The notes: generated from the letters alone by a model not told the origin. Numbered from the stretch's first letter, positions 9,426 to 19,453 are shown. The stretch: DNA of 64,000 bases from Taishania pollutisoli (GCF_014518315.1 NZ_JACVEL010000003.1:248001-312000), one strand, 5' to 3'. Translations and numbers: made by a program.

Positions 9426-10499
9426 TTAATTCGGGTCAGAAAATGCCGGATTCGTAAAAAAAGAATGATCCGTCATGGTTAGTAAAAATGCTTTTAATAG
9501 TGATTTTTCATTCGCATCCAGTTGTACACCTCCCTGGAACGCAAATTCAATCATCGGGTCAATTGTCGGACTGATTTTTATCTGGTGTGAATAATGATTG
9601 ATGACTTCATCGAGCGTGCTAAAACGACCATCGTGCATATATGGAGCAGTAAATTCGATATTTCGCAGGGAAGGAATTTTAAACGTTCCGTTGTCGGAAG
9701 TATTTCCTGTTACCGCACCGCGCCCCAAATCAGAAAATGTTGCGTCCAGCCCGTTGTTGCTGTAACGTTGAACCTGCATCAATGCTCCGTTGTGACAGTG
9801 AAAACAATCTGCTCCGTTCAAACTTTGGAACAAGTCGTAACCAGCCCATTCCTGGATGCTCACGGTTTGATAAATTTGGTATTCTGAAGGAGTCAGTTGC
9901 ATGTTGTTGGCATACTTGTACATCACATCATACTTGGAATTCGCAGAAATCATGGTGCGCAAAAACTGGGCAATTGCCTTTGCGACGTATGTGGAATCAA
10001 TGAACTGTGTTCCGAATGCTTTCACAAATAAGCGTTTGTATTCCAGGTCGTTCTCCAGTCTTTTTTGCGCTTCTTTCCATTGCAAATGCATCTCTGTCGG
10101 GTCGGGAACAGGCTGTAAAATCTGCTCTTCAAGTGTTTTTGCCCGCCCGTCCCAGAAGAAAAATTGCTGCCATCCCAGGTTGACCAGTGCCATGGATTGT
10201 CGCCTGCCCACCGTGCCATTCACACCCACCGAGAATGTTCTGTCATCGGAGAATCCTTTGGAAGGAGCATGACAGCTTGCACATGCAATGGTGTTGTCAA
10301 GACTCAACCGTGTTTCATAAAACAGCTTGCGTCCGAGTGCAACGCCTTCTACAGTCATTGGGTTGTCCGCAGGAATCGGCATATCCGGGAAATGAGAAGG
10401 AATATCCAACGAATAGGGTGTAGGTTCATAAATCTTCGGCTCTTTCTTGCAGGCGGAGATAAGAACAATCACACCAATAAATCCCGGTAATAGTTTCAT
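9426..10499 (-). CDS. diheme cytochrome c peroxidase (MauG/MbnH-like) lipoprotein
   Basis: This 357-residue protein has a lipoprotein signal (GVIVLISACKKEP). It carries two covalent heme motifs, CASCH (residues 73-77) and CFHCH (231-235), with the family motifs FFWDGRAKTLEEQ and YMHDGRFSTLDEVINHY. It belongs to the bacterial cytochrome c peroxidase/MauG group. The gene starts one base after the stop of an MbnP-like gene. In characterised systems the MauG-like MbnH modifies a tryptophan of its partner MbnP, so a role in processing that neighbour is more likely than general peroxide removal. Confidence 0.88.
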   Translation of the reverse strand: MKLLPGFIGVIVLISACKKEPKIYEPTPYSLDIPSHFPDMPIPADNPMTVEGVALGRKLFYETRLSLDNTIACASCHAPSKGFSDDRTFSVGVNGTVGRRQSMALVNLGWQQFFFWDGRAKTLEEQILQPVPDPTEMHLQWKEAQKRLENDLEYKRLFVKAFGTQFIDSTYVAKAIAQFLRTMISANSKYDVMYKYANNMQLTPSEYQIYQTVSIQEWAGYDLFQSLNGADCFHCHNGALMQVQRYSNNGLDATFSDLGRGAVTGNTSDNGTFKIPSLRNIEFTAPYMHDGRFSTLDEVINHYSHQIKISPTIDPMIEFAFQGGVQLDANEKSLLKAFLLTMTDHSFFTNPAFSDPN

Positions 10500-10500
10500 T

Positions 10501-11265
10501 TCAGTAAGAAGTTAAAGCCGCTTTAAAATTCTCTGCCAGTTTAATGCTTAACGGAAGTTGCGCTGGTGCTGAATGTGTCATGAACTCCGTTTTAATATCC
10601 ACCGTTGAATTGCCGTTTTGCAACAAGCGTTTGAGGTCTACCTTCAGGCGGAGTTGCTCAACGGAATTGCCGGCATTGTTCCAGTTTAACCCTGTGAATT
10701 GTGTTGATCGGAACGTTTCGTCCATTCCTACGTGATACGTTACAGGATGATTAAAATTATCAATACCGTCATCCAGTGTATCTGCAATCAGTTCAACCTT
10801 AAAGAAAATATATCCCGGGTTCCAGCTCCAGTGCATGTCGCTCGCATTAACAATATTCAGCGCATGATCGTTAGGGAAAGCGGCAGGATCAGAATGATTT
10901 AAAACTGAATCTACCCCGATGTTGAAACTCAGACTTCCGAAATCAGAAGAAGTACCGTTTACTTTTAACAGTGTTCGGCCCTTTTTCGAATCATAGATGG
11001 CCGCAGGGGAAAGCAGGTGGTTTCCGTTCCGGAGATCGGTGAGAATAACCTTCATTTCCCGCAGTTTCACCCGGTATCCTTCCTCTGTGGTGAAAATGAC
11101 ATTTTCCGAAGAGAGAAACTGTTGATCATACATCGGATCCATGGTGATTTCTACCTGTGGTTTTACTGTTTCCTCTTCGTTTTCTTCGTCTTTATCCCGA
11201 CAAGCCCCGATGGTGAGTCCCAGCCCGATTATTGCTAAATAATTTACTACACGTTTCATGCGCAT
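10501..11265 (-). CDS. MbnP-like copper-associated lipoprotein
   Basis: The protein has 254 residues and a lipoprotein signal (LAIIGLGLTIGACRDKDEE). The MbnP-family hallmark DMHWSWNPGYIFFKVE lies mid-protein and is followed by a beta-rich region ending in PAQLPLSIKLAENF. In the MbnP family a conserved Trp is oxidised by the neighbouring MauG-like enzyme, and the protein binds copper. ATG at 11265 or 11259 are both possible; the TTG at 11295 is less likely because it would put a long tail before the signal peptide. It is the first gene of a three-gene minus-strand operon. Confidence 0.78.
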   Translation of the reverse strand: MRMKRVVNYLAIIGLGLTIGACRDKDEENEEETVKPQVEITMDPMYDQQFLSSENVIFTTEEGYRVKLREMKVILTDLRNGNHLLSPAAIYDSKKGRTLLKVNGTSSDFGSLSFNIGVDSVLNHSDPAAFPNDHALNIVNASDMHWSWNPGYIFFKVELIADTLDDGIDNFNHPVTYHVGMDETFRSTQFTGLNWNNAGNSVEQLRLKVDLKRLLQNGNSTVDIKTEFMTHSAPAQLPLSIKLAENFKAALTSY

Positions 11266-11418
11266 GTCCGTTTTGGAAAAAAGATTCAAAAACAAGTACT
11301 AAAGTTACGAAAAAAACGAAATACAAGGAAGAAACGTTGGGTTTTATCATGGATTTCGGAAAGGAAACAATTGCCTGCAGCTATGAAGGATAACTTTTTT
11401 CAGTTAAATTTACACGCA

Positions 11419-14400
11419 ATGTCCCATTCACAGTCATATCTTCAGATTGTAAACGCTTCTGCGGGAAGTGGTAAAACCTATTCGTTGGTTAAAACGTATA
11501 TCAAGCTGTTGCTGCAGGACAACGAGGACGGTTCCGACAGCAGGTATGCGGAAATCCTGGCAATGACGTTTACCAACAAAGCAGCCCTGGAGATGAAAAC
11601 CCGGATCATAAAAGCATTGGATGAACTGGCATATCCTGATCTTCACGGGTACGGTTACCTGGAAATCATTGCTTCAGATACCGGTTTGAAAAAAGAACTG
11701 ATTCGGGAAAAAGCAGGTCGTTTTTTGAGTGGAATCCTCCATCACTATGAGGATTTTCACGTGATGACGATCGATAAATTTAACCTTCGCTTGATTCGTT
11801 CATTCAGCAGAGACCTGGATTTACCTCCTGATTTTGAAGTGGTGTTGAATGAAACACCCGTCATTGAGCAGGTAGTGGACGGCCTGTTGGAGGAAATCGG
11901 GAAAGACAAGGAACTCTCTGCGATTTTGTTGCAGTACGCCAATGCGAATATTGAAGACGAAAAATCCTGGAACCTGCGACAGTCATTGATTGATTTTGGA
12001 AAAGTACTCTCTTCCGAACAAGATTTGCCGTACGTAGACCGGTTGATGAACATGGATTTTTCATCAGATGATTTCAAGGCACATAAGACGGAATTGAAAC
12101 AGATGAATGAAGAGTACCGCTTAAAATCAATGGAACTGGTCAGCTTGTTTACCGCATCGGGGTTGACCGAAAAAGATGTTTCACGGGGAAAAGATGTTGT
12201 GAATGCCATTGCTAAATTGAACAACGGAGCGCTAAAATTGACAGACAAACTCCCGTTTTCACCAACGAACCTGGCGAACATAGAGAAAGCAGCAGAAACA
12301 AACGGACAGGCAGCAGGATTCAATGAAGCAGTTACACGGTTTGTGGCATGGCACACGTCCAATCATGAGTACGCGGGAATTCTGTTGATTTACCTGAAGA
12401 ATTACTTCAATATGGCACTGTTGAAATACATGAACAAGGCGTTGCTGACTCTTAACAAACAGGAACGGCTGATCCGTATTTCGGAATTCAATACGAAGAT
12501 TGCTGAATTATTGCAGGAAGATACGCTGTATATCTATGAAAAGCTGGGAACGCGTTTTCGCCATTTTATGTTGGATGAATTCCAGGATACATCCCGGTTA
12601 CAATGGTTGAACCTGATTCCACTCGTCCGGGAATCACTTGGACATGGACGGCAAAACTTCATAGTAGGTGATCCGAAACAAGCCATCTACCGGTTTAAAA
12701 ACGGGGTGGCAGAGCAGTTTGTAGAGCTTCCGGGAGTTTATAATCCTGAAAAAGATGCAAAAATTGCAGAAGTTTCTGATTATTTCAGGGAAATGGGACA
12801 CGTTGAAGTGCTGGAAGACAACTGGCGGTCCGGATCAGGAATCGTTGCATTCAACAATGAGCTGTTCGGAACACTCAGGCATCAATTACCAGATACACAA
12901 AAGGATTTCTACGCATCCGTGCAGCAAACACCCCGATCGGATAAAGCAGGATATGTGTACATTGAAAGTAAACCGGCCGGTCGGGAAAATAAGCAGGAGA
13001 AACAAGAAGAACAGCTCAATTTTATTCTTCAATCCGTGCAGGATGCGCTCAATGATGGGTTCAGACCAGGTGATATCTGTGTGCTGGGCAGGGGAAATAA
13101 ATTCTGTAACTTCATTGCGACGTCACTCACACACAAAGGTTATACCGTCGTTTCAGCAGATTCGTTAAACATTGATTCAGAGCTGACCGTTCGCTTTGTA
13201 ATCAGCTATTTTAAATTGCGGCTGAATCCGGTCAATCAAAATACCATCCGGCAGTTCGCCTACCTGTATTGTGAATTGTTCAGACACCCGTTGGATTATT
13301 ACAATTCTCTGTTTACAACAATGGAGATAGAAGATCAAAAAACAATTAAAATCGCAACAATCGATTTATTTTTACAGAAAAATCCAAATTATACCAATCA
13401 TTTTTTTGAGCCGTTTGAAACCTTATATGACCTTATTCAAAAGACATTTCGACTGTTCGGACTGCACGAATTGAAAAATCCGTACCTGCATCACCTGGCT
13501 GATTTGGTACACCTGTTTGAAACAAAAAACGGTCCCGATCTGAACCAGTTTTTACAGGATTACGATACCATGCCCAAAGATGCAAAAGCACTCCAGGTTC
13601 CGGAAAGCGATGACGCATTGAAAGTAATGACCATTCATAAATCAAAGGGATTGGAGTTTCCCGTTGTGATTGTGATCAATGACATGGATGTGCGGGTAAA
13701 AGGAGAGTTTTTTGTCGAAACAGATGCGTATTTATTGCGCAACACACTTGGGAAAGAATCACCTGTACGGGAAATTCGTGAAGCCAATGAGGAAGAGCAG
13801 CAAAAATTGTTTCTCGACACATTGAACCTCTATTACGTGGCCTACACACGTCCCGTTGATCGCCTGTATGTTAAGAATGATTATGCAAAAAACGGCTTGA
13901 GTGCAGATATTCATCAGGTATTACAACAGCTTCCGGACGCAATCGGAGAAGGAGAGTCACTTTCCTTTGTTCGCGGAAAAAAAGAAGTACGATATGAAAC
14001 TACCGATAAGGTAACACAAGGATTTTTTCTGCCTGAATCCAGTACAGACAACTTATGGTTTCCCGATATTGCATTGCAGGATTCGGAAGAGCTGACATCA
14101 GAAGCATTCCTTTCGGAAGAACAACGCTACGGAAACCAGTTTCACCTGGCCATTTCGTCGATTCACAGTAAGAACGAAATCGAAAAAACCATTCATCAGT
14201 TAGTCCAGACGGGGGTGGTGGAACAGGCATTCGAAGAACAACTTAAAACGGACCTCATTCAATTGTTTGAAACGTCTGCGTACAACCGTTTATTTGAGAA
14301 TGCAATTGAAATTTTGAGTGAACAGCGTTACATCATTTCCCGGAACGAACAAATCCGACCGGATAAGATCATCCTAAAATCTGATAGCACCATCATTTTA

Positions 14401-14550
14401 GATTATAAAACAGGGCAACCGCTGAAAAAGCATCGAAAGCAGGTAGAACAATATTGTTCTGTTTTACAGGAAATGAATTATCCCCGGGTAGAAGCTTATC
14501 TGTTTTACGTCAAGAACTTTGAACTGGTCCATGTAGACGTCAACAGTTAA
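11419..14550 (+). CDS. UvrD-family helicase-nuclease (AddA/RecB-like)
   Basis: This 1043-residue protein is a superfamily 1A DNA helicase. It shows Walker A NASAGSGKTYSL (residues 11-22), motif II LDEFQDTSR (about 385), motif III GDPKQAIYRF, motif IV EDNWRSGSGI, motif V MTIHKSKGLEFP and motif VI YYVAYTRP (about 805). The C-terminal RecB-type nuclease has IILDYKTGQPLKKHRKQVEQY (about 993-1012). It fits the nuclease-helicase subunit of AddAB-type double-strand-break repair. No addB lies next to it in this window. An earlier ATG at 11383 is possible but adds a poorly matching tail. Confidence 0.88.
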   Translation: MSHSQSYLQIVNASAGSGKTYSLVKTYIKLLLQDNEDGSDSRYAEILAMTFTNKAALEMKTRIIKALDELAYPDLHGYGYLEIIASDTGLKKELIREKAGRFLSGILHHYEDFHVMTIDKFNLRLIRSFSRDLDLPPDFEVVLNETPVIEQVVDGLLEEIGKDKELSAILLQYANANIEDEKSWNLRQSLIDFGKVLSSEQDLPYVDRLMNMDFSSDDFKAHKTELKQMNEEYRLKSMELVSLFTASGLTEKDVSRGKDVVNAIAKLNNGALKLTDKLPFSPTNLANIEKAAETNGQAAGFNEAVTRFVAWHTSNHEYAGILLIYLKNYFNMALLKYMNKALLTLNKQERLIRISEFNTKIAELLQEDTLYIYEKLGTRFRHFMLDEFQDTSRLQWLNLIPLVRESLGHGRQNFIVGDPKQAIYRFKNGVAEQFVELPGVYNPEKDAKIAEVSDYFREMGHVEVLEDNWRSGSGIVAFNNELFGTLRHQLPDTQKDFYASVQQTPRSDKAGYVYIESKPAGRENKQEKQEEQLNFILQSVQDALNDGFRPGDICVLGRGNKFCNFIATSLTHKGYTVVSADSLNIDSELTVRFVISYFKLRLNPVNQNTIRQFAYLYCELFRHPLDYYNSLFTTMEIEDQKTIKIATIDLFLQKNPNYTNHFFEPFETLYDLIQKTFRLFGLHELKNPYLHHLADLVHLFETKNGPDLNQFLQDYDTMPKDAKALQVPESDDALKVMTIHKSKGLEFPVVIVINDMDVRVKGEFFVETDAYLLRNTLGKESPVREIREANEEEQQKLFLDTLNLYYVAYTRPVDRLYVKNDYAKNGLSADIHQVLQQLPDAIGEGESLSFVRGKKEVRYETTDKVTQGFFLPESSTDNLWFPDIALQDSEELTSEAFLSEEQRYGNQFHLAISSIHSKNEIEKTIHQLVQTGVVEQAFEEQLKTDLIQLFETSAYNRLFENAIEILSEQRYIISRNEQIRPDKIILKSDSTIILDYKTGQPLKKHRKQVEQYCSVLQEMNYPRVEAYLFYVKNFELVHVDVNS

Positions 14551-14600
14551 AGTTGAATACAAAAGAAGCCATATTTCTTTCGTAAAGAAGAGGACAAATA

Positions 14601-15275
14601 CTACAACTTGATTCCGATTCCGATTTTCGCCTGGAAGTAATTCAAACCGGTTCCGGAACGGAAATTAGCAGAGTTGGACAAATCACCCGGATTGTAAGAT
14701 GACCCATTGCGTTTGCTGAATTGAAAAGTCGTTGAAAACACATTAAACGGAAGAGCTAAATTGACATACAATCGTCTGTTGGCGTGAAAGGTTAACGCAG
14801 GTTGGACATAATGTTCCAATCCGAGACTGTTTGATAGGTCAGAGTCGCGCCAATTGCTGATGGATTGTGAATGACTCCCCCTATATACCAGGTGCGCACC
14901 GATTCCAACGGATGGAATCCACCGGGAATTTTTCTTTTTTATAAAATTAAAATGGTACTTATAACCGATGCTGACAGCAGCACTGCGATTTAAACGACTG
15001 ATATTCTTACCCCACTGGTCAGGTAATACGGAAAATTTAAATTGTTCTATACTGAGCTCATGCTGATTGAGTCCCCCGTCCATCACGAAAAGGGATGCAG
15101 TGATTCGGGGTAACGGGGGAAGTATCGGGTTGAATAGAAACGGATTGCTGTTGTAATTGTATCTGAAAAGGGCATTGGTAGAAATAGAATACTTGTAATT
15201 GAGGTATTCATTCTGAGAAAATAATCGCGTCGTTAACAATGTTAACACAAGTAGTAGGAAAAATCGTTTGTTCAT
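14601..15275 (-). CDS. secreted beta-barrel-like protein of unknown function
   Basis: This 224-residue protein has a signal peptide (NKRFFLLLVLTLLTTRLFSQ). The rest is a run of alternating aromatic/hydrophobic strands typical of small outer-membrane barrels (VSIGYKYHFNFI, GIGAHLVYRG, ALTFHANRRLYVNLALPF) and ends YFQAKIGIGIKL. No named family is recognised. A decayed relative lies just upstream at 15440-15720. It is convergent with the AddA-like gene with 50 bases between them. Confidence 0.65.
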   Translation of the reverse strand: MNKRFFLLLVLTLLTTRLFSQNEYLNYKYSISTNALFRYNYNSNPFLFNPILPPLPRITASLFVMDGGLNQHELSIEQFKFSVLPDQWGKNISRLNRSAAVSIGYKYHFNFIKKKNSRWIPSVGIGAHLVYRGSHSQSISNWRDSDLSNSLGLEHYVQPALTFHANRRLYVNLALPFNVFSTTFQFSKRNGSSYNPGDLSNSANFRSGTGLNYFQAKIGIGIKL

Positions 15276-15439
15276 AAACACATTTTTTAGGTTGTTTAAG
15301 ACCCGTCTGTTTAAGCAACCAACTGTAGAGTAGCTATAAAAGAAAGGGTAATTTGTTTATCAGTAACTGATAACCGGAGTAAAAATAATCTAAATTTTTA
15401 GAGATAAAATACATTGCCGGAAATTTTTAGCAGCGTACA

Positions 15440-15720
15440 TTAAAATTTAACACCTAATCCCATTTTTTCAATATGGTAATGTTTCACTTTCCGACAGCAG
15501 GAATCCTCCCCGATGTCTTCCGTTTCATGAAATTAAAGTAGTATTTATAGACCAGACTCATATTCAACGAACGGTCGGACTGAAGGATCGTTTCATCATC
15601 ATAATAACCGGACGAGCCAATGTTCAGTTGTTCAAGGTTGATTTCATGTTGATTACGGCGTTCCGCCATGATAAAAAATGAAGCAGTCATTCCCGAAACG
15701 GAAGATACAATGGATTATTG
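15440..15720 (-). pseudogene. decayed paralogue of the 14601-15275 gene
   Basis: Three pieces in different frames match successive parts of the neighbouring gene. NNPLYLPFRE (about 15690-15720) matches SNPFLFNPILPPLPR. MTASFFIMAERRNQHEINLEQ ... LVYKYYFNFMKRKTSGRIPAVG (15484-15690) matches TASLFVMDGGLNQHE ... IGYKYHFNFIKKKNSRWIPSVG. HYHIEKMGLGVKF with its stop (15440-15481) matches NYFQAKIGIGIKL. One frameshift sits near 15690, another near 15484, and about 70-80 residues before the C-terminus are deleted. The signal peptide is gone. It is the remnant of a tandem duplication. Confidence 0.75.
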
Positions 15721-15746
15721 TAGATCAATATTATAAGCTATCTTTG
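15718..15746 (+). promoter_or_regulatory. promoter of rnpA (TTG-N18-TATCTTTG)
   Basis: The -33 TTG is at 15718-15720 and the -7 box TATCTTTG at 15739-15746. The ATG of rnpA is at 15751, so transcription would begin at or next to the start codon. Confidence 0.6.
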
Positions 15747-15750
15747 CCCG

Positions 15751-16155
15751 ATGGATCAGCGTTTTGGAAAGGAATATAAACTGTGCAGCAAAAAAATAAT
15801 CGAACGGTTGTTCAAAGAAGGCAAACGGCTGAATTCATTTCCTTTTGGGTTGACGTATGGATACGAAGCGTTACCCAATGAATCCATCCCTTTTCAGGTT
15901 GTCATTTCCGTGCCGAAGAAAAACTTTAAACGTGCGCACGACCGGAATCGCATCAAGCGATTGATGAAAGAGTGCCTGCGTAAGAACAAATACATCTTGG
16001 AAGATTTTTTGGAAGGAGAATCAAACAAAAACGGACAAATGGCGTTATTTTTGGTGTACCGGTTCAACGAAGAACTGGATTACGACACAATAATGCGCAA
16101 AATGTCAAAATTATTGTTAACATTGACAACATCAATTGAAAAGCATGAGAAATAA
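15751..16155 (+). CDS. rnpA: ribonuclease P protein component
   Basis: The protein has 134 residues and is strongly basic. The family signature is intact: KLCSKKIIERLFKEGKR at the N-terminus, the conserved RNR loop in RAHDRNRIKRLMKECLRKNK (about residues 66-85) and the FLVYRF strand. It binds the RNase P RNA and helps remove 5' leaders from precursor tRNAs. The following S41 protease gene starts inside its last codons. Confidence 0.95.
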   Translation: MDQRFGKEYKLCSKKIIERLFKEGKRLNSFPFGLTYGYEALPNESIPFQVVISVPKKNFKRAHDRNRIKRLMKECLRKNKYILEDFLEGESNKNGQMALFLVYRFNEELDYDTIMRKMSKLLLTLTTSIEKHEK

Positions 16156-17791
16156 CAAAGCAATACGCAGTATTTGTACAACAACTGTTTTACTGATCGG
16201 AATTCAATTTTCATTTGGACAATCCAATCGCTTTGAAGTCATTAAGAATTTAGAACTCATTGATGCCATTTATGAGCATCTGGATAAGTACTATGTTGAA
16301 AATCCGAAACCGGGAAGTATGTCTGTTGCCGGAATCAATGCCATGCTGGAAGACCTGGATCCGTATACCGTTTTTTATCCTGAATCTGACATCGAGGATT
16401 ACCGCTTGATGACCACCGGGCAATACGGAGGAATCGGTGCGATGATCCGGAAAATGGATGCGAATGTATACATTGCAGAACCTTACGAGAACAGCCCAGC
16501 TTCCAATGCCGGTTTGCGTGCGGGAGATAAAATTCTTTCCATCGACGGAAGAAGCATGGAAAATAAAAATACGGAAGACGTTTCAACCAATTTAAAAGGA
16601 CCGAAAGGAACAACCATTTCCATTAAAATTGAGCGACCGAATGGTAAACAGGAAACAGTGCAGGTTACGCGTGATGAAATTAAATTGCCGGATATTCCGT
16701 ACGCCGGAATGCTGGACAACGAGGTCGGATACGTAAAATTAACAAGTTTTACCCCGACCGCCAGTGCGGAAGTACGGAAAAATTTCCTTGAACTGAAAGA
16801 GAAAGGAATGAATAAGTTTGTGCTGGATTTGCGTGGAAATGGTGGAGGATTGCTCATTGAAGCCGTTCACATTGTCAATATGTTTGTACCGAAAGGACAA
16901 ACAGTGGTGGAAACAAAAGGACGGATTGTAGAGGAAAACCGGGAGTACAAAACCATGAATGAACCGCTGGACTTGAACATACCGCTCGTTGTGCTGATTG
17001 ACGGTACTTCTGCGTCTGCCAGTGAGATCGTTGCCGGGAGCTTACAAGATCTGGACAGAGCTGTCATTGTCGGGGAAACATCATTCGGAAAAGGATTGGT
17101 ACAACGGACCTTTGACCTGAAATACGGAACAAAAATGAAACTGACCATTTCCAAATACTATACACCATCTGGACGATGCGTACAGCGACTGGAATATTTT
17201 GATAAAAATGAAGACACCAAGCCGGAAGATATTCCCGATTCATTGCTGCACACTTTTAAAACGAAAAACGGAAGAGAAGTAATTGACGGAAGGGGAATTG
17301 TTCCGGATATTTCCGTAGAAATTCCGGACTTATCGCGATTGACAGCAACAATTTATGCCAATAATTTACTGTTTAATTTCGCAACGGATTATGTTAAGAC
17401 ACATCCTGAAATTGCAGAAGCGAGAGCATATAAATTATCAGATGAAGATTATGCATTGTTCAAAAAACAGGTGCTGGAAGATGATTTTACATATTCGACG
17501 GCTTCAGAGGAATTACTGAAGAAAATGAAGGCAACCATTGAGCGGGAAAAATTGGATGAAGACTCAAAAGCGGAATACGATGCACTAATGGCGAAGGTAA
17601 CTCCTTCCAAAGAAAGAGATTTGGATAAATACCAGGACGAAGTGAAGATGCTCCTGGAAAACGAAATCGTGTCCCGTTACTATTATCAAAAGGGACGTGT
17701 GCTGAATTCATTCAATCACGACGATATTCTGACAAAAGGGATCGAAATTTTAAAAAATGCACAGGAGTATAATACGATTTTAAAAAAATAA
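16145..17791 (+). CDS. S41-family carboxyl-terminal processing protease
   Basis: This 548-residue protein has a signal peptide (residues about 1-26), an N-terminal helical region, a PDZ domain (about 80-175, AGLRAGDKILSIDG), the S41 protease core with LDLRGNGGGLL, the catalytic Ser motif DGTSASASEIVAGSLQD (about residues 286-300) and catalytic Lys in ETSFGKGLVQ (about 315). The C-terminal helical tail is about 190 residues long. It acts in the periplasm on protein C-termini. The ATG at 16145 overlaps rnpA by 11 bases, which implies coupling. Confidence 0.9.
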   Translation: MRNNKAIRSICTTTVLLIGIQFSFGQSNRFEVIKNLELIDAIYEHLDKYYVENPKPGSMSVAGINAMLEDLDPYTVFYPESDIEDYRLMTTGQYGGIGAMIRKMDANVYIAEPYENSPASNAGLRAGDKILSIDGRSMENKNTEDVSTNLKGPKGTTISIKIERPNGKQETVQVTRDEIKLPDIPYAGMLDNEVGYVKLTSFTPTASAEVRKNFLELKEKGMNKFVLDLRGNGGGLLIEAVHIVNMFVPKGQTVVETKGRIVEENREYKTMNEPLDLNIPLVVLIDGTSASASEIVAGSLQDLDRAVIVGETSFGKGLVQRTFDLKYGTKMKLTISKYYTPSGRCVQRLEYFDKNEDTKPEDIPDSLLHTFKTKNGREVIDGRGIVPDISVEIPDLSRLTATIYANNLLFNFATDYVKTHPEIAEARAYKLSDEDYALFKKQVLEDDFTYSTASEELLKKMKATIEREKLDEDSKAEYDALMAKVTPSKERDLDKYQDEVKMLLENEIVSRYYYQKGRVLNSFNHDDILTKGIEILKNAQEYNTILKK

Positions 17792-17817
17792 CCGTTTAAT
17801 TGCTTAAACAGTAAAGA

Positions 17818-19362
17818 ATGGGTAACGGTGTCCTTCCCCGGCAAACGCACACGAATATTCAATTTTTCTCTTTTGCGCTGATTGCAATCGGAATGCCCAG
17901 TACTAAAGTATTGATGTCATTCGGATTGGTTTTTGCCATTGCTAACTGGGTGCTGGAAGGTGGTTTTTCAGAAAAATGGAACACGATCCGCTCCAATCGC
18001 CTTCTGCAACTGTTGATTGTATTCTACCTGCTGTTGATTATCGGGCTGACCTGGTCCTGGGACGCAGTACAAGGATTAAAAGACATCAAATCCCGGCTTC
18101 CGATGCTGTTCCTGCCACTCATTATGGCTACAGGAAAAACTCCGATGGATGTAAAACAGGTACACCGTTTGCTCCAACTTTTTCTGGCAACTCTCTTTGT
18201 GACTTCCCTCTTTAATGTTCTCTATTTTCATTTTAATGTGGATACGTTGTCTGCCGGGGACATCCGCGGACTGTCGCGTTTTGCTTCGCACATTCGTTAC
18301 GGATTACTCATTGCGCTCGGTTTTGGAATCTGCGTCTGGTTTCAGCTGCAAAACAAAAAAATAATCCCTGTTTACTTTCTGCTTGCGGCATGGCTGGCAT
18401 TTTATACCATATATTCCCAGGTATTATCAGGGACATTGGCACTCATATCGGTTGCTTTTACCATTGTTTTTTACCTGCTCTACAAATGGAAAAAGATGCT
18501 GGCATTTGCTTCCCTGGGATTACTGGTCATTATGGCCGGATGTATTTTGTCGTACCTGTTGAACCCCACACATGAAAAAATTGATTGTAATAAATTACCG
18601 AAATATACAGCCAACGGGCAGTTGTATAACCACAATTGCACCATTTTTTCAGAAATAAACGGAAAAGCGATCCTGGCGTATTATTCGGAAGTAGAGTTAT
18701 TTTTAGAATGGAGAAAAGTGTCGGATATGGACTTCATGGGGTTGGACAAAAAAGGAGAATTATTGCGGATGACGGCTGCCCGGTACATGACGGCAATGGG
18801 ACTGACAAAAGATGCAGAAGGAATCAAACAACTTACCCCAAAAGACATTAAAAACATAGAGGATGGTTATAGCTATCCTAACGAGCGAACAGACATGATC
18901 GTTCCGCGAATCTATGGACTAAAATACCAGATTCTCAACAATCAATTTCCCAACGGGCATTCACTGCTGCAACGGCTCGAGCATTGGAAAGCAGCAACCT
19001 TCATTATTCAGCATGAATGGGCAACTGGTGTGGGGACAGGTGGAAACCAACAGGCATTTGATTGGGCGTACGACCAACTCAACAGCCCGCTTAACCCGGA
19101 AAACAGGTTGCGAAGCCACAACATGTACCTGGCATATGCGGTGAGCTACGGAGTGTTGGGTATTTTGTTATTTCTTGTAATTCTGGGAGTTGCATTTCAC
19201 TATGCCTGGAAAAATAAAGATTTGCTTTCCTTGATTTTTTTAATGGTAATCTGCGGGTCATTTCTCATTGAAGATACACTGGAAACACAATTAGGAGTCA
19301 CCATGTTCGGATTTTTTATGGGCCTGTTAATGTATGCAAACAGGATTTCTTTCAGAAAGTAA
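17818..19362 (+). CDS. O-antigen ligase/polymerase-family membrane protein
   Basis: The protein has 514 residues and about 11-12 membrane spans. A large external loop (about residues 255-395) precedes the Wzy_C signature ATGVGTGGNQQAFDWAYDQL and RSHNMYLAYAVSYGVLGILL. Members join O-antigen to lipid A-core or polymerise surface glycans. It follows the S41 protease gene by 26 bases and could be cotranscribed, though no functional link is evident. Ligase and polymerase cannot be told apart from sequence alone. Confidence 0.78.
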   Translation: MGNGVLPRQTHTNIQFFSFALIAIGMPSTKVLMSFGLVFAIANWVLEGGFSEKWNTIRSNRLLQLLIVFYLLLIIGLTWSWDAVQGLKDIKSRLPMLFLPLIMATGKTPMDVKQVHRLLQLFLATLFVTSLFNVLYFHFNVDTLSAGDIRGLSRFASHIRYGLLIALGFGICVWFQLQNKKIIPVYFLLAAWLAFYTIYSQVLSGTLALISVAFTIVFYLLYKWKKMLAFASLGLLVIMAGCILSYLLNPTHEKIDCNKLPKYTANGQLYNHNCTIFSEINGKAILAYYSEVELFLEWRKVSDMDFMGLDKKGELLRMTAARYMTAMGLTKDAEGIKQLTPKDIKNIEDGYSYPNERTDMIVPRIYGLKYQILNNQFPNGHSLLQRLEHWKAATFIIQHEWATGVGTGGNQQAFDWAYDQLNSPLNPENRLRSHNMYLAYAVSYGVLGILLFLVILGVAFHYAWKNKDLLSLIFLMVICGSFLIEDTLETQLGVTMFGFFMGLLMYANRISFRK

Positions 19363-19453
19363 TTTGTCTCTTTCGCGGTAAAACGACTCCGAACCATACC
19401 ATTTAGTTTTGTAAAAATTGTACATTAGCGATTTGAAACTAAAATTAAATTGA

